From Thermoplasmata archaeon (GTDB taxonomy: Archaea; Thermoplasmatota; Thermoplasmata; RBG-16-68-12), in contig JAJYKG010000138.1 of the NCBI GenBank assembly GCA_021788795.1, positions 1 through 5,946 of the forward strand: a stretch of 5,946 nucleotides of DNA. Direction: 5' to 3'. A model generated the notes under the pieces. That model saw only the letters and a list, made by a program, of their open reading frames with translations, made no database searches and was not told the origin of the DNA. Made by a program: the position numbers and the translations under genes. This document shows positions 1-5,349 of this stretch, one piece after another. The first letter of the stretch is position 1; each line of letters begins with the position of its first letter.

Positions 1-1
1 C

Positions 2-442
2 GTCTCCCCGGGGAAGGCGGACCACGCGACGCTCATGGCCGTGAAGACGCGGCTCGAGAGGGAGACCGCGACGTTCCTGTGCCTCAACTGCCACTTCTCC
101 TGGCGGGCGGGCGTGAAAGACCTGCCGCCGAAGATCGTGTGCGCGAGCTGCGGCGGCGCCATGGTCGCGGTCATCGCGGCCTACGAGAAGGACCGCCTGT
201 CGAAGCTCGACCTGCAGGGCGGCGACAAGGAGAGCCGCGCGTTCGCGAAGCGCCTCTTCACGAACGCGAGCCTCGTCATGGCCCACGGGCGCAAGGCCGT
301 CCTGGCCCTGATGGGCCGCGGGGTCGGCGAGGACACGGCGGCCCGGATCCTCCGCGGCTACCACGAGTCGGAGGAGGATTTCCTCCGGGACATCCTCGCC
401 GCCGAGATTAACTACGCCCGGACGAAGCGCTTCTGGGACTGA
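2..442 (+). CDS. lhr: Lhr-type ATP-dependent helicase, C-terminal fragment (5' end outside the window)
   Basis: This is the last 146 codons of a gene that is open to the left edge, so the Met codon at 35 is internal and not the start. Lhr proteins are superfamily 2 helicases that translocate 3'-5' on single-stranded DNA and are linked to DNA repair and recombination; archaeal ones are usually about 850-950 residues. The motor domains lie outside the window. What is visible is the family's tail: a zinc ribbon of two CxxC pairs (CLNC and CASC, fragment residues 27-30 and 47-50), then a helical segment with GRGVGEDTAARIL, which resembles a helix-hairpin-helix, and the ending EINYARTKRFW. I recognise this tail from archaeal Lhr proteins by memory, without alignment. 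The gene converges on rlmE across a 321-base gap. Which archaeal Lhr subgroup it belongs to cannot be decided from the tail. Confidence 0.8.
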   Translation, partial: VSPGKADHATLMAVKTRLERETATFLCLNCHFSWRAGVKDLPPKIVCASCGGAMVAVIAAYEKDRLSKLDLQGGDKESRAFAKRLFTNASLVMAHGRKAVLALMGRGVGEDTAARILRGYHESEEDFLRDILAAEINYARTKRFWD

Positions 443-763
443 GCGCCGCGGACGCGCGAGAAAGAAAGGGGAGCCCGGGAGGCTTGGGGACGGGAGGACC
501 GCTCGGCCTCGCGGGCTCGCTGTGTGGGTCATCGGTACGGATTCCGGGGAGAACGTGCCGCGGCGAGCCTCAGATGCGGCGGATCCCGCGTCCCGCCGTG
601 CCTTCCCCCCAAGGGACTCAAAGAGCGCCCGATTCCGGAAGCGGAGTCGAAACGGAACCCTCCTACTTAATCATTGTTCGATTCCGTCAGCGGGCCCACG
701 TGCACGCGTGAACTTCCGACGGCCGAGCGGCGGACAGAATACGATTTGGGCTCCGCGCGGGGC
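443..763. other. Gene-free convergent gap containing several inverted repeats
   Basis: This gap lies between the stop of the helicase gene (+) and the stop of rlmE (-). Short ORFs cross it, but their translations are low-complexity and rich in Arg, Pro and Ser, and resemble no family I know. It contains several stems: 513-524 with 559-570 (seven Watson-Crick pairs at the core, 12 pairs counting G-U); 577-582 with 593-598 (CGGCGG/CCGCCG); 630-637 with 642-649 around a GAAG loop; and 652-657 with 682-687 (ACGGAA/TTCCGT). The G-U pairs in the first and third stems exist only if the + strand is transcribed. The most AT-rich part, 661-683, could serve as a termination zone. It may be a structured 3' UTR, a small RNA, or nothing. 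No tRNA, SRP RNA or RNase P RNA signature holds up. Confidence 0.4.
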
Positions 764-1366
764 CTAGCCGGTCCGGCCGCGGGCGAGGACGTAGATCTCC
801 GCACTCCCCGCGGTGGACGCCTTCGGCTTCACGCCCTTGAGCGCCTCGAAGTGCTGCGCGACGCGGTCCAGGAACCCGTCGTACGCCTCGGCCTGGAACA
901 CCTTGACCAGGAAGTCCCCCCCGGGCCGGAGGGCGCGGGCCGCGAAGGAGAGGGCCGCGTCCGCGAGATCGAAGACGCGGGCCTCGTCGTAGGGCTTGTT
1001 CCCGCTCAGGCGCGGGGCCATGTCGCTGAGCACGACGTCCGCGGGGCGGCCGAGGAGTTCGAAGAGCCGCGCCTGGAACGCCCCCAGGGTGAAGTCGCCG
1101 CGGAGGATCGTGACGCCCTCCAGGGGCTGCATGGGGGCGAGGTCGACGGCGATCACCCTCCCTTTCGGGCCGACGCGCTCCGCGGCGACCTGGGACCATC
1201 CCCCCGGCGCCGCGCCCAGGTCGACGACCGTGTCCCGCGGATGCAGGATTCCGTACGCGCGGTCGATCTGGGAGAGCTTGATCGCGGCCCGGCTGCGGTA
1301 CGCCTGCCGCTTCGCCGCGCGGTAGTACCGGTCGTGCTTGCGGGACTTGACCCACGCCTTGGTCAC
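764..1366 (-). CDS. rlmE: 23S rRNA (uridine-2'-O)-methyltransferase, RlmE/FtsJ family
   Basis: This 200-residue protein transfers a methyl group from S-adenosylmethionine to the 2'-OH of a uridine in 23S rRNA (U2552 in E. coli numbering), a late step of large-subunit assembly. It has the SAM-binding motif VVDLGAAPGGW (47-57), the acidic residue D75 after the second strand, and the DMAP motif (115-118). The catalytic tetrad is K30, D115, K155, E190, with the same spacing as the E. coli enzyme's K38, D124, K164, E199. The length is that of a bare FtsJ fold; the C-terminal TRAM domain of some archaeal members is absent. The start is GTG, because no ATG lies in frame between it and the upstream in-frame stop at 1421-1423. 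It follows the 87-codon gene on the same strand after 54 bases, so the two are probably co-transcribed. Confidence 0.95.
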   Translation of the reverse strand: MTKAWVKSRKHDRYYRAAKRQAYRSRAAIKLSQIDRAYGILHPRDTVVDLGAAPGGWSQVAAERVGPKGRVIAVDLAPMQPLEGVTILRGDFTLGAFQARLFELLGRPADVVLSDMAPRLSGNKPYDEARVFDLADAALSFAARALRPGGDFLVKVFQAEAYDGFLDRVAQHFEALKGVKPKASTAGSAEIYVLARGRTG

Positions 1367-1420
1367 GGGGGCGGACCATGGGCCTGGGAACGATGAAGGT
1401 TTGGGGGCCGGGCGGCCGGT

Positions 1421-1684
1421 TCACGCGCGGACGAGGAGCCGCACCGGCGGCTCGGGGAGTCGCTCGATCCGCCCCGTCAGCTCGAGGTCGCGCTGGACCA
1501 CCTTCGCGTACCAGCGGGCGCGGCTCTCGTCGGGGAAGAGTTCCGGCGGCACGATCCGGGAGACGCCTTGGAACAGCTCGTTGAAGCTCACCGGCTTCTT
1601 CACCCGGCGGAGGTAGGCCAGGATCGCCTCCTCCATGGCTTGGTATTCGGCCTTCCTCACAGAGAATCCTGCCGGGGAGCGCAC
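1421..1684 (-). CDS. Small conserved protein of unknown function (possible DUF6958-like/winged-helix-like)
   Basis: This is an 87-residue protein of unassigned function. Its core (about residues 11-75) reads as a run of helices: KAEYQAMEEAILAYL, then a PVSFNELFQGV segment, a PPELFPDESRARWYAKVVQ segment, and DLELTGRIERL. From memory this resembles the small DUF6958 family, whose members combine a YxAM helix, a LFP turn, a W-x-KxVQxDLE helix and a short strand after it, a winged-helix-like layout. That match is unverified and I assign no activity. The start used is GTG at 1684, about seven bases after the transcription start predicted from the TATA-like box at 1714-1721. A second GTG (residue 9) at 1660 and an ATG (residue 17) at 1636 are alternatives that leave the core intact or nearly so. 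It is the first gene of a likely pair with rlmE, which suggests but does not show a role near ribosome maturation or RNA. Confidence 0.75.
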   Translation of the reverse strand: MRSPAGFSVRKAEYQAMEEAILAYLRRVKKPVSFNELFQGVSRIVPPELFPDESRARWYAKVVQRDLELTGRIERLPEPPVRLLVRA

Positions 1685-1713
1685 GGTTGTCCACGGTACT
1701 GGAAATTGACCCG

Positions 1714-1721
1714 ATATGAAA
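1714..1721 (-). promoter_or_regulatory. TATA-like box for the 87-codon gene/rlmE unit
   Basis: Read on the - strand this is TTTCATAT, in a locally AT-richer stretch. Its centre is about 33 bases upstream of the GTG at 1684. With the usual archaeal spacing of about 26 bases from TATA centre to transcription start, this gives a leader of about seven bases, in line with the absence of a ribosome binding site. It is a weak match and other AT-rich positions are possible. Confidence 0.35.
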
Positions 1722-1784
1722 CTTGGCTATCGACAATTCGGGTCCGGGACCGTCGGGAGCCTTCCCGCACGGGGAGCGGACCGC

Positions 1785-1800
1785 CGAAACGGTCTAAATA
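1785..1800 (+). promoter_or_regulatory. BRE/TATA-like promoter of purM
   Basis: TCTAAATA (1793-1800) is the only AT-rich octamer in a GC-rich upstream region and is preceded by GAAAC (1786-1790), a purine-rich BRE-like element. The TATA centre lies about 36 bases before the ATG at 1833, predicting a leader of roughly ten bases. No Shine-Dalgarno sequence precedes the ATG. The box lies downstream of the in-frame ATG at 1716 and so argues against that longer start. Confidence 0.55.
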
Positions 1801-1832
1801 GGCCTTCCCGCTACCGAGACCCGGGGACCCCG

Positions 1833-2855
1833 ATGGTCAAGACGTACGCGGAGGCGGGCGTCAGCCAGGACGAGAAGGCCGCCCACATCGCCGCTCTCGT
1901 GTCCGCGCTCACCTACCGCCGCCGCGGCCCCGGTCGCCCCCTCACGCGGATCGGGCACTTCACCGGCCTCGTCGAGTTCGGGAAGTACGCCCTGTCCCTC
2001 TGCACGGACGGCGTCGGGACGAAGCTCATCGTTGCGAGCGACATGCGGAAATGGGACACGGTCGGGATCGACTGCGTCGCGATGAACGTCAACGACATGG
2101 TCTGCATCGGCGCGGAGCCCGTGGCCTTCGTGGACTACTTCGCCATCGAGGGGTACGACCACGAGGTCGCGCGGCAGATCGGGATCGGCCTGAACGAGGG
2201 CGCGCGCCGCGCGAACGTGTCCATCATCGGCGGCGAGGTCGCCGTCCTCCCGGAGATCATCAAGGGCTTCGACCTCGCCGGGACCTGCTTCGGCGTCGTG
2301 GAGAAGCGCAAGGCGGTCGACGGCCGCGCGGTGCGCCCGGGGGACGTGGTCATCGGCCTGCCGAGCACGGGCATCCACTCGAACGGCCTCACCCTCGCCC
2401 GCCGCATCCTCCGCGAGGCGGCCCTCACGGTCTTCGACCCCGTCGGCGGGACGGCCGAGCGGTGGGGGCCGGCTCTCCTCGAGCCCACGGCGATCTACGT
2501 GCGGCCGGTGTTGCGGGCCCTGGCGAAGGCTCGGGTCCACGGGATGGCCCACATCACGGGCGGGGGCGTGCGGAACCTCGTCCGCCTCAAGCGCGGCGTG
2601 GAGTTCCGGATCACAGACCCCCTGGAGCCGCAGCCCGTCTTCCGCGAGCTGGAAGCCCTCGGCGGCATCGAGGCCTCCGAGATGTACCAGACGTTCAACA
2701 TGGGCATGGGCTTCGCGATCGTCGCTCCGGAGGACGAAGCGAAGGCGATCCTCCGGGCCCTCCGGCCCGACGTCAAGGCACGCGTCGTCGGGGACGTCCA
2801 GAAGGGACGCGGCGTGAGCGTGCCCGCGCTCGATATTCACTGGGACTCGTACTGA
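1833..2855 (+). CDS. purM: Phosphoribosylformylglycinamidine cyclo-ligase (AIR synthetase)
   Basis: This enzyme converts formylglycinamidine ribonucleotide and ATP to aminoimidazole ribonucleotide, ADP and phosphate, the fifth step of de novo purine synthesis in the cytosol. The 340 residues match the family's usual length. The N-terminal AIRS domain carries TYAEAGV (4-10), the nucleotide-binding TDGVGTK (58-64), GIDCVAMNVND (78-88), GAEP (93-96) and IGGE (132-135). The C-terminal domain carries GLPSTGIHSNG (175-185), HITGGG (240-245) and YQTFNMGMGF (285-294). The common bacterial AEMPG after GGE is replaced by AVLPE, as I would expect in an archaeal form. The start at 1833 was chosen because the family begins just before the TYAEAGV motif, and because a TATA-like box at 1793-1800 would lie inside the 39-residue extension from an earlier ATG at 1716. 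No other purine genes are visible. Confidence 0.95.
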   Translation: MVKTYAEAGVSQDEKAAHIAALVSALTYRRRGPGRPLTRIGHFTGLVEFGKYALSLCTDGVGTKLIVASDMRKWDTVGIDCVAMNVNDMVCIGAEPVAFVDYFAIEGYDHEVARQIGIGLNEGARRANVSIIGGEVAVLPEIIKGFDLAGTCFGVVEKRKAVDGRAVRPGDVVIGLPSTGIHSNGLTLARRILREAALTVFDPVGGTAERWGPALLEPTAIYVRPVLRALAKARVHGMAHITGGGVRNLVRLKRGVEFRITDPLEPQPVFRELEALGGIEASEMYQTFNMGMGFAIVAPEDEAKAILRALRPDVKARVVGDVQKGRGVSVPALDIHWDSY

Positions 2856-3241
2856 CGGCTCACCGCGGCGCGGGTGCCGGGTGGGGAATCGGCGGATCCT
2901 TCCCCCAACCGGCACCCGTAGGCGAGGAGCCCGAACACTCCGCCCGCGAGGACGGCGAGGGGCGGGAGCCCGTACTTCGGGTCCGCAGCCCGCAAGAAGA
3001 GGATGAACAGGAGCCCTTCCACGACGACTGCGGCCGCGTCTCCTGCGACCTCGTGGCGCGTCAGCAGGCCCGCGACCATGACCGCGGCCATGCCGGCGAA
3101 GACGACCGCGAGCACGGCGGAGACGTTCATCATCGCGTCCGGATCGCCCCTGTAGTCTGGGTAGAGTTCCACCTCGATCAAGGTGAACCCGCCGGAGATG
3201 AGACCCACGGCGATGCCCGCCGACACCTCGCTGGCCTTCAT
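2837..3241 (-). CDS. Small membrane protein with four predicted helices, function unknown
   Basis: This 134-residue protein is not recognised as any named family. Hydrophobic segments at about residues 6-25, 38-61, 66-84 and 92-110 suggest four transmembrane helices, with short charged loops between them (YPDYRGDPDAM, TRHE, RAADPKYG). The spacing is too regular for a chance reading of a GC-rich antisense frame, and neither + strand frame here encodes a known protein. The last 24 residues form a hydrophilic tail rich in Ser, Gly and Arg. The ATG at 3241 comes directly before the first helix, and a TATA-like GTTCTT on the - strand lies about 30 bases upstream. The 3' end overlaps the end of purM by 19 bases in convergent orientation, and a strong inverted repeat lies in the tail's coding sequence. 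I propose no substrate or role beyond an integral membrane location. Confidence 0.7.
   Translation of the reverse strand: MKASEVSAGIAVGLISGGFTLIEVELYPDYRGDPDAMMNVSAVLAVVFAGMAAVMVAGLLTRHEVAGDAAAVVVEGLLFILFLRAADPKYGLPPLAVLAGGVFGLLAYGCRLGEGSADSPPGTRAAVSRQYESQ
2870..2919. repeat. Long inverted repeat (hairpin) just past purM
   Basis: CGGGTGCCGG (2871-2880) is the exact reverse complement of CCGGCACCCG (2909-2918). Past one mismatch, 2882-2886 pairs with 2903-2907 (TGGGG/CCCCA), and G2870-T2919 adds a wobble on the outside. It begins 15 bases after the purM stop codon and lies wholly within the coding region for the tail of the opposing membrane protein. It may mark the purM mRNA 3' end or stabilise it. 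No T-tract follows on the + strand, so it is not a textbook intrinsic terminator. Confidence 0.6.
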
Positions 3242-3266
3242 GCTCGCGGGTCGAGGGACGGTGGAC

Positions 3267-3275
3267 TCGAAGAAC
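3267..3275 (-). promoter_or_regulatory. Possible TATA-like box for the small membrane protein
   Basis: Read on the - strand this is GTTCTTCGA, the least GC-rich stretch in the 60 bases upstream of the ATG at 3241, with its centre about 30 bases from that ATG. It would give an essentially leaderless transcript. The same GTTCTT core sits at a similar distance from the CoA-transferase subunit A start at 5350. The match to a canonical TATA box is poor. Confidence 0.25.
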
Positions 3276-3355
3276 CTCGCGGCAGACCCCGAGGCATCCG
3301 GCTTGCCCGACTCTCCCTCAGCGCCGCAGGCCGCCCGCCGCCCTCGCGTTCCGTG

Positions 3356-3370
3356 GTTAATCCCTTATCC
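3356..3370 (+). promoter_or_regulatory. Promoter region of the CaiB/BaiF gene
   Basis: The two AT-rich pieces GTTAATCC (3356-3363) and CTTATCC (3364-3370) are the only ones in this divergent region on the side of the CoA-transferase. If the first is the TATA box, transcription would start near 3385 and the leader would still include the Shine-Dalgarno site at 3389-3396. If the second is used, that site would be largely lost, so the first fits better. Confidence 0.4.
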
Positions 3371-3388
3371 CCCGGGGCCTTACCGCCC

Positions 3389-3396
3389 GAGGAGGT
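3389..3396 (+). promoter_or_regulatory. Shine-Dalgarno site of the CaiB/BaiF gene
   Basis: GAGGAGGT lies six bases before the ATG at 3403 and closely matches the complement of the 16S rRNA 3' end. It fixes this start. It is the only strong Shine-Dalgarno sequence before any of the starts in this window; the others have weak sites or none. Confidence 0.75.
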
Positions 3397-3402
3397 TCCG
3401 CC

Positions 3403-4587
3403 ATGCCTGGCCTTCTGGAGGGCATCCGCGTCGTGGACGTCTCGCGCGTGCTCACGGGTCCGTACTGCTCGATGATGCTCGCCGACTTGGGCGCGGACGT
3501 GATCAAGATCGAGATGCCCGGCCGCGGGGACGATACGCGCGCCTGGGGCCCGCCGTTCCTGGGCGGCGAGAGCGCGTACTACCTGAGCGTGAACCGCAAC
3601 AAGCGGAGCGTGACGGCCAACCTGAAGTCCCCCGGGGGCCGGAAGATCGTGCTCGACCTCGCGGCCCGGTCCGACGTCTTCCTGGAGAACTTCGCCCCGG
3701 GCGTGGCGGAGGACCTGGGCCTGGGGTACGACGCGGTGCGGGGCGCGAACCCGCGCATCGTGTACTGCTCGATTTCCGGGTTCGGCCAGGACGGGCCGTA
3801 CCGCGACCGCCCGGCGTACGACATCATCCTGCAGGGCATGGGCGGGCTGCAGGGCATCACGGGAGAGCCGGGTCGCCCTCCGGTCCGCATCGGCGTGGCC
3901 GTCGCCGACATCGCGGGAGGGATGTTCGCCGCGTACGCGATCGCCTCCGCCCTGGTGCACCGCGGGCGCACGGGACTGGGGGAGCGCATCGACGTTTCCC
4001 TCCTGGAGTCCCAGCTGGCGTGGCTGACGTACATGTCGGCGAACTACTTCGCGACCGCGAAGGACCCCGAGCGCGCCGGCTCCCGGCATCCCACGATCGT
4101 GCCGTACCAGACGTTCGCCACGGAGGACGGACACCTGAACGTCGCGGTCGGGAACGATGCGATCTTCCGTCGGTTCAGCGCGGCGGTCGGTCGTCCGGAA
4201 TGGGCGGATGATCCGCGTTTCGCAACGAACCCGGCGCGCGTGGAGCACCGCGACGAGCTCGAGCCCCTCCTGGACGAGGTCTTCGCGGCGCAGACGACCG
4301 AGGCGTGGATGGCGCGGCTGAACGAGCACGACGTCCCGGCGGGGCCGGTCTACCGGGTCAGCGACATCGTGCGCGATCCGCAGGTCGCGGCACGGAAGAT
4401 GATCCTCGAGATGCCCCATCCGAAGGCCGGGACCGTCCGCGCCTTCGCCCCGCCCTTCCGGAGCCTGCACGAGCGCGGGGTGCACACGTCCGCACCGCGC
4501 CTGGGCGAGCACACGGACGCCGTCCTCGGGGAGCTCGGGTATCCGCCGGAACAGATCGCGCAGCTCCACCGCGACGGGGCGGTGTGA
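3403..4587 (+). CDS. CaiB/BaiF family (family III) CoA-transferase
   Basis: This 394-residue enzyme belongs to the family that moves CoA between carboxylic acids through an aspartyl anhydride/thioester intermediate; known members act on formyl-CoA/oxalate, carnitine, succinate, mesaconate and bile acids. The N-terminal LLEGIRVVDVSRVLTGPYC (4-22), LADLGADVIKIEMPGRGD (26-43), the NRNKRSV stretch (64-70) and FLENFAPG (93-100) are typical. The catalytic Asp is D169 in VAVADIAGG (165-173), at the family's usual place. ISGFGQDGPYRDRPAYD (124-140) and the ending HTDAVLGELGYPPEQI are also characteristic. Length is normal and the protein looks intact. The substrate cannot be read from the sequence. 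A HAD phosphatase follows 55 bases later, then a family I CoA-transferase, suggesting acyl-CoA or dicarboxylic acid metabolism. Confidence 0.93.
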   Translation: MPGLLEGIRVVDVSRVLTGPYCSMMLADLGADVIKIEMPGRGDDTRAWGPPFLGGESAYYLSVNRNKRSVTANLKSPGGRKIVLDLAARSDVFLENFAPGVAEDLGLGYDAVRGANPRIVYCSISGFGQDGPYRDRPAYDIILQGMGGLQGITGEPGRPPVRIGVAVADIAGGMFAAYAIASALVHRGRTGLGERIDVSLLESQLAWLTYMSANYFATAKDPERAGSRHPTIVPYQTFATEDGHLNVAVGNDAIFRRFSAAVGRPEWADDPRFATNPARVEHRDELEPLLDEVFAAQTTEAWMARLNEHDVPAGPVYRVSDIVRDPQVAARKMILEMPHPKAGTVRAFAPPFRSLHERGVHTSAPRLGEHTDAVLGELGYPPEQIAQLHRDGAV

Positions 4588-4598
4588 CCGAGGGAGGC

Positions 4599-4613
4599 GC
4601 ATCTTTAAGATGC
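4599..4613 (+). promoter_or_regulatory. TATA box of the HAD gene inside a perfect inverted repeat
   Basis: GCATCTT-T-AAGATGC is a perfect 7-base inverted repeat around one central base. CTTTAAGA at its centre is a good archaeal TATA-like box, about 37 bases before the ATG at 4643 and predicting a leader of about ten bases. The symmetry beyond the TATA core (GCAT/ATGC) suggests an operator where a dimeric repressor could block TBP, though a TATA core is partly symmetric by itself. Confidence 0.5.
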
Positions 4614-4642
4614 CCGGAGCGTCCCGCCGTGTGCGGGAGCCC

Positions 4643-5302
4643 ATGGTACTCGCCCTCCTCCTCGACATCGACGGGACGCTGATCGACACCCTCGACGCGA
4701 TTGTGGACTCGATGAACGCCGCGTTCGGGGAGTTCGATGTGCGGCCGCTGACCACGGAGGAAATCCGGCCCATGATTGGGATGCCCGTCGCGAGGCAGAT
4801 GGCCACGCTCCGCGGCATGGAGGGTCCCGTGGTCGGCCGGATCACGGACCGCTACTACGACTTCTTCATGCAGCACGTGGAGAAGGGCCTTCCCCTGTTC
4901 CCGGGCGTCCGGGAGACGCTCGCGAAGCTCGACCGTCCCATCAGCACGATGACCACGCGCCGCCTCCAGGGGGCGCGGCGGATGCTCGAGGTGGCCGGCA
5001 TCGCGCCGTACTTCCGGGCCGTCGTCGGCGGGGACGAGGTGCCGCGGCCCAAGCCCTATCCCGACCTGCCCCTGTACTCCGCGAAGGCCCTCGGCCTGCC
5101 GCCCGAAGCCTGCGTCGTGGTCGGCGACTCCCCCGTGGACATCCTCGCGGGGCGCGCGGCGCGCACGTGGACGGTCGCGGCGATGTACGGCTACGGCAGT
5201 CCTTCGGCGGTCCTCAAGGCGAAGCCCCACGCCGCGATCCGAAGCTTCGACGAACTGCCCGCGGCGCTCGCGGACCTGGAAGCTCGCGCTCCGGAATCCT
5301 AA
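4643..5302 (+). CDS. HAD-superfamily hydrolase, phosphoglycolate phosphatase-like
   Basis: From this start the protein has 219 residues and all four HAD motifs: LLLDIDGTLID (5-15), with nucleophile D8 and acid/base D10; T104 in STMTTRR (motif II); K137 in RPKPYPD (motif III); and VVVGDSPVDI (158-167), with D162 and D166 as Mg-binding acids (motif IV). The helical insert after motif I (about 16-90) is a C1 cap like that of Gph/PGMB-type phosphatases, which hydrolyse small phosphate esters such as 2-phosphoglycolate. The substrate is unknown. An earlier in-frame ATG at 4610 would add 11 residues, but it overlaps the TATA-like box and the extra residues do not fit the family, whose members begin a few residues before the DxD motif. 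Its promoter suggests transcription separate from, or in addition to, that of the CoA-transferase gene upstream. Confidence 0.9.
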   Translation: MVLALLLDIDGTLIDTLDAIVDSMNAAFGEFDVRPLTTEEIRPMIGMPVARQMATLRGMEGPVVGRITDRYYDFFMQHVEKGLPLFPGVRETLAKLDRPISTMTTRRLQGARRMLEVAGIAPYFRAVVGGDEVPRPKPYPDLPLYSAKALGLPPEACVVVGDSPVDILAGRAARTWTVAAMYGYGSPSAVLKAKPHAAIRSFDELPAALADLEARAPES

Positions 5303-5324
5303 GAACACCGACAGAACGTTCTTA
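5300..5324 (+). promoter_or_regulatory. Palindromic promoter/operator candidate upstream of CoA-transferase subunit A
   Basis: Two overlapping symmetric elements occur here: TAAGAAC (5300-5306) with GTTCTTA (5318-5324), seven exact pairs around 11 bases; and the perfect 10-base palindrome AGAACGTTCT (5313-5322). GTTCTTA is also the best TATA-like stretch, centred about 29 bases before the ATG at 5350, predicting a nearly leaderless mRNA. The first arm includes the stop codon of the HAD gene (TAA, 5300-5302). The elements may be a regulator site or, as RNA, a short hairpin. Confidence 0.45.
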
Positions 5325-5349
5325 CCCCGGACCCTCCGTTCTCGCGCCC

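Noticed and set aside
672..688. A tRNA T-loop-like GTTCGATTCC
   Set aside because: The flanking five-base arms do not pair (C-C and T-C mismatches), and no anticodon or acceptor stem could be built around it on either strand.
733..740. ACAGAAT resembling a conserved element of RNase P RNA
   Set aside because: The other universal RNase P elements, such as the GAGGAAAGTCC-like block, are absent at the required distances, and the seven bases alone carry no weight.
484..767. Short + strand frames in the gap after the helicase gene
   Set aside because: The products have no recognisable domain, biased Arg/Pro/Ser content and no convincing start signal; the longest alternatives run on into the antisense of rlmE.
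687..1736. A 349-codon open frame on the - strand over rlmE and the 87-codon gene
   Set aside because: It is a shadow frame: the translation is an Arg/Pro/Gly-rich low-complexity sequence, while the other frames encode a complete RlmE with all catalytic residues and a family-like small protein.
1716..1832. A 39-codon N-terminal extension of purM from the ATG at 1716
   Set aside because: The purM TATA-like box at 1793-1800 would lie inside it, the extra residues are not family-like, and PurM normally starts just before the TYAEAGV motif.
1794..2915. A 373-codon open frame on the - strand opposite purM, and a 474-codon + strand frame at 2051-3475
   Set aside because: Both are compositional shadows of purM; their translations are Asp/His/Arg- or Arg/Gly/Pro-rich with no domain, and the second also runs through the membrane-protein gene.
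3238..4845. A 535-codon open frame on the - strand opposite the CaiB/BaiF gene
   Set aside because: Long antisense frames are common in GC-rich DNA. This one is rich in Arg, His, Val and Asp, matches no family, and covers a CoA-transferase with full motif order on the + strand.
4358..5308. A 316-codon - strand frame over the HAD gene, and a 191-codon - strand frame at 5299-5874 over subunit A
   Set aside because: Both oppose genes with complete family motifs, and both show the low-complexity composition of antisense shadows.
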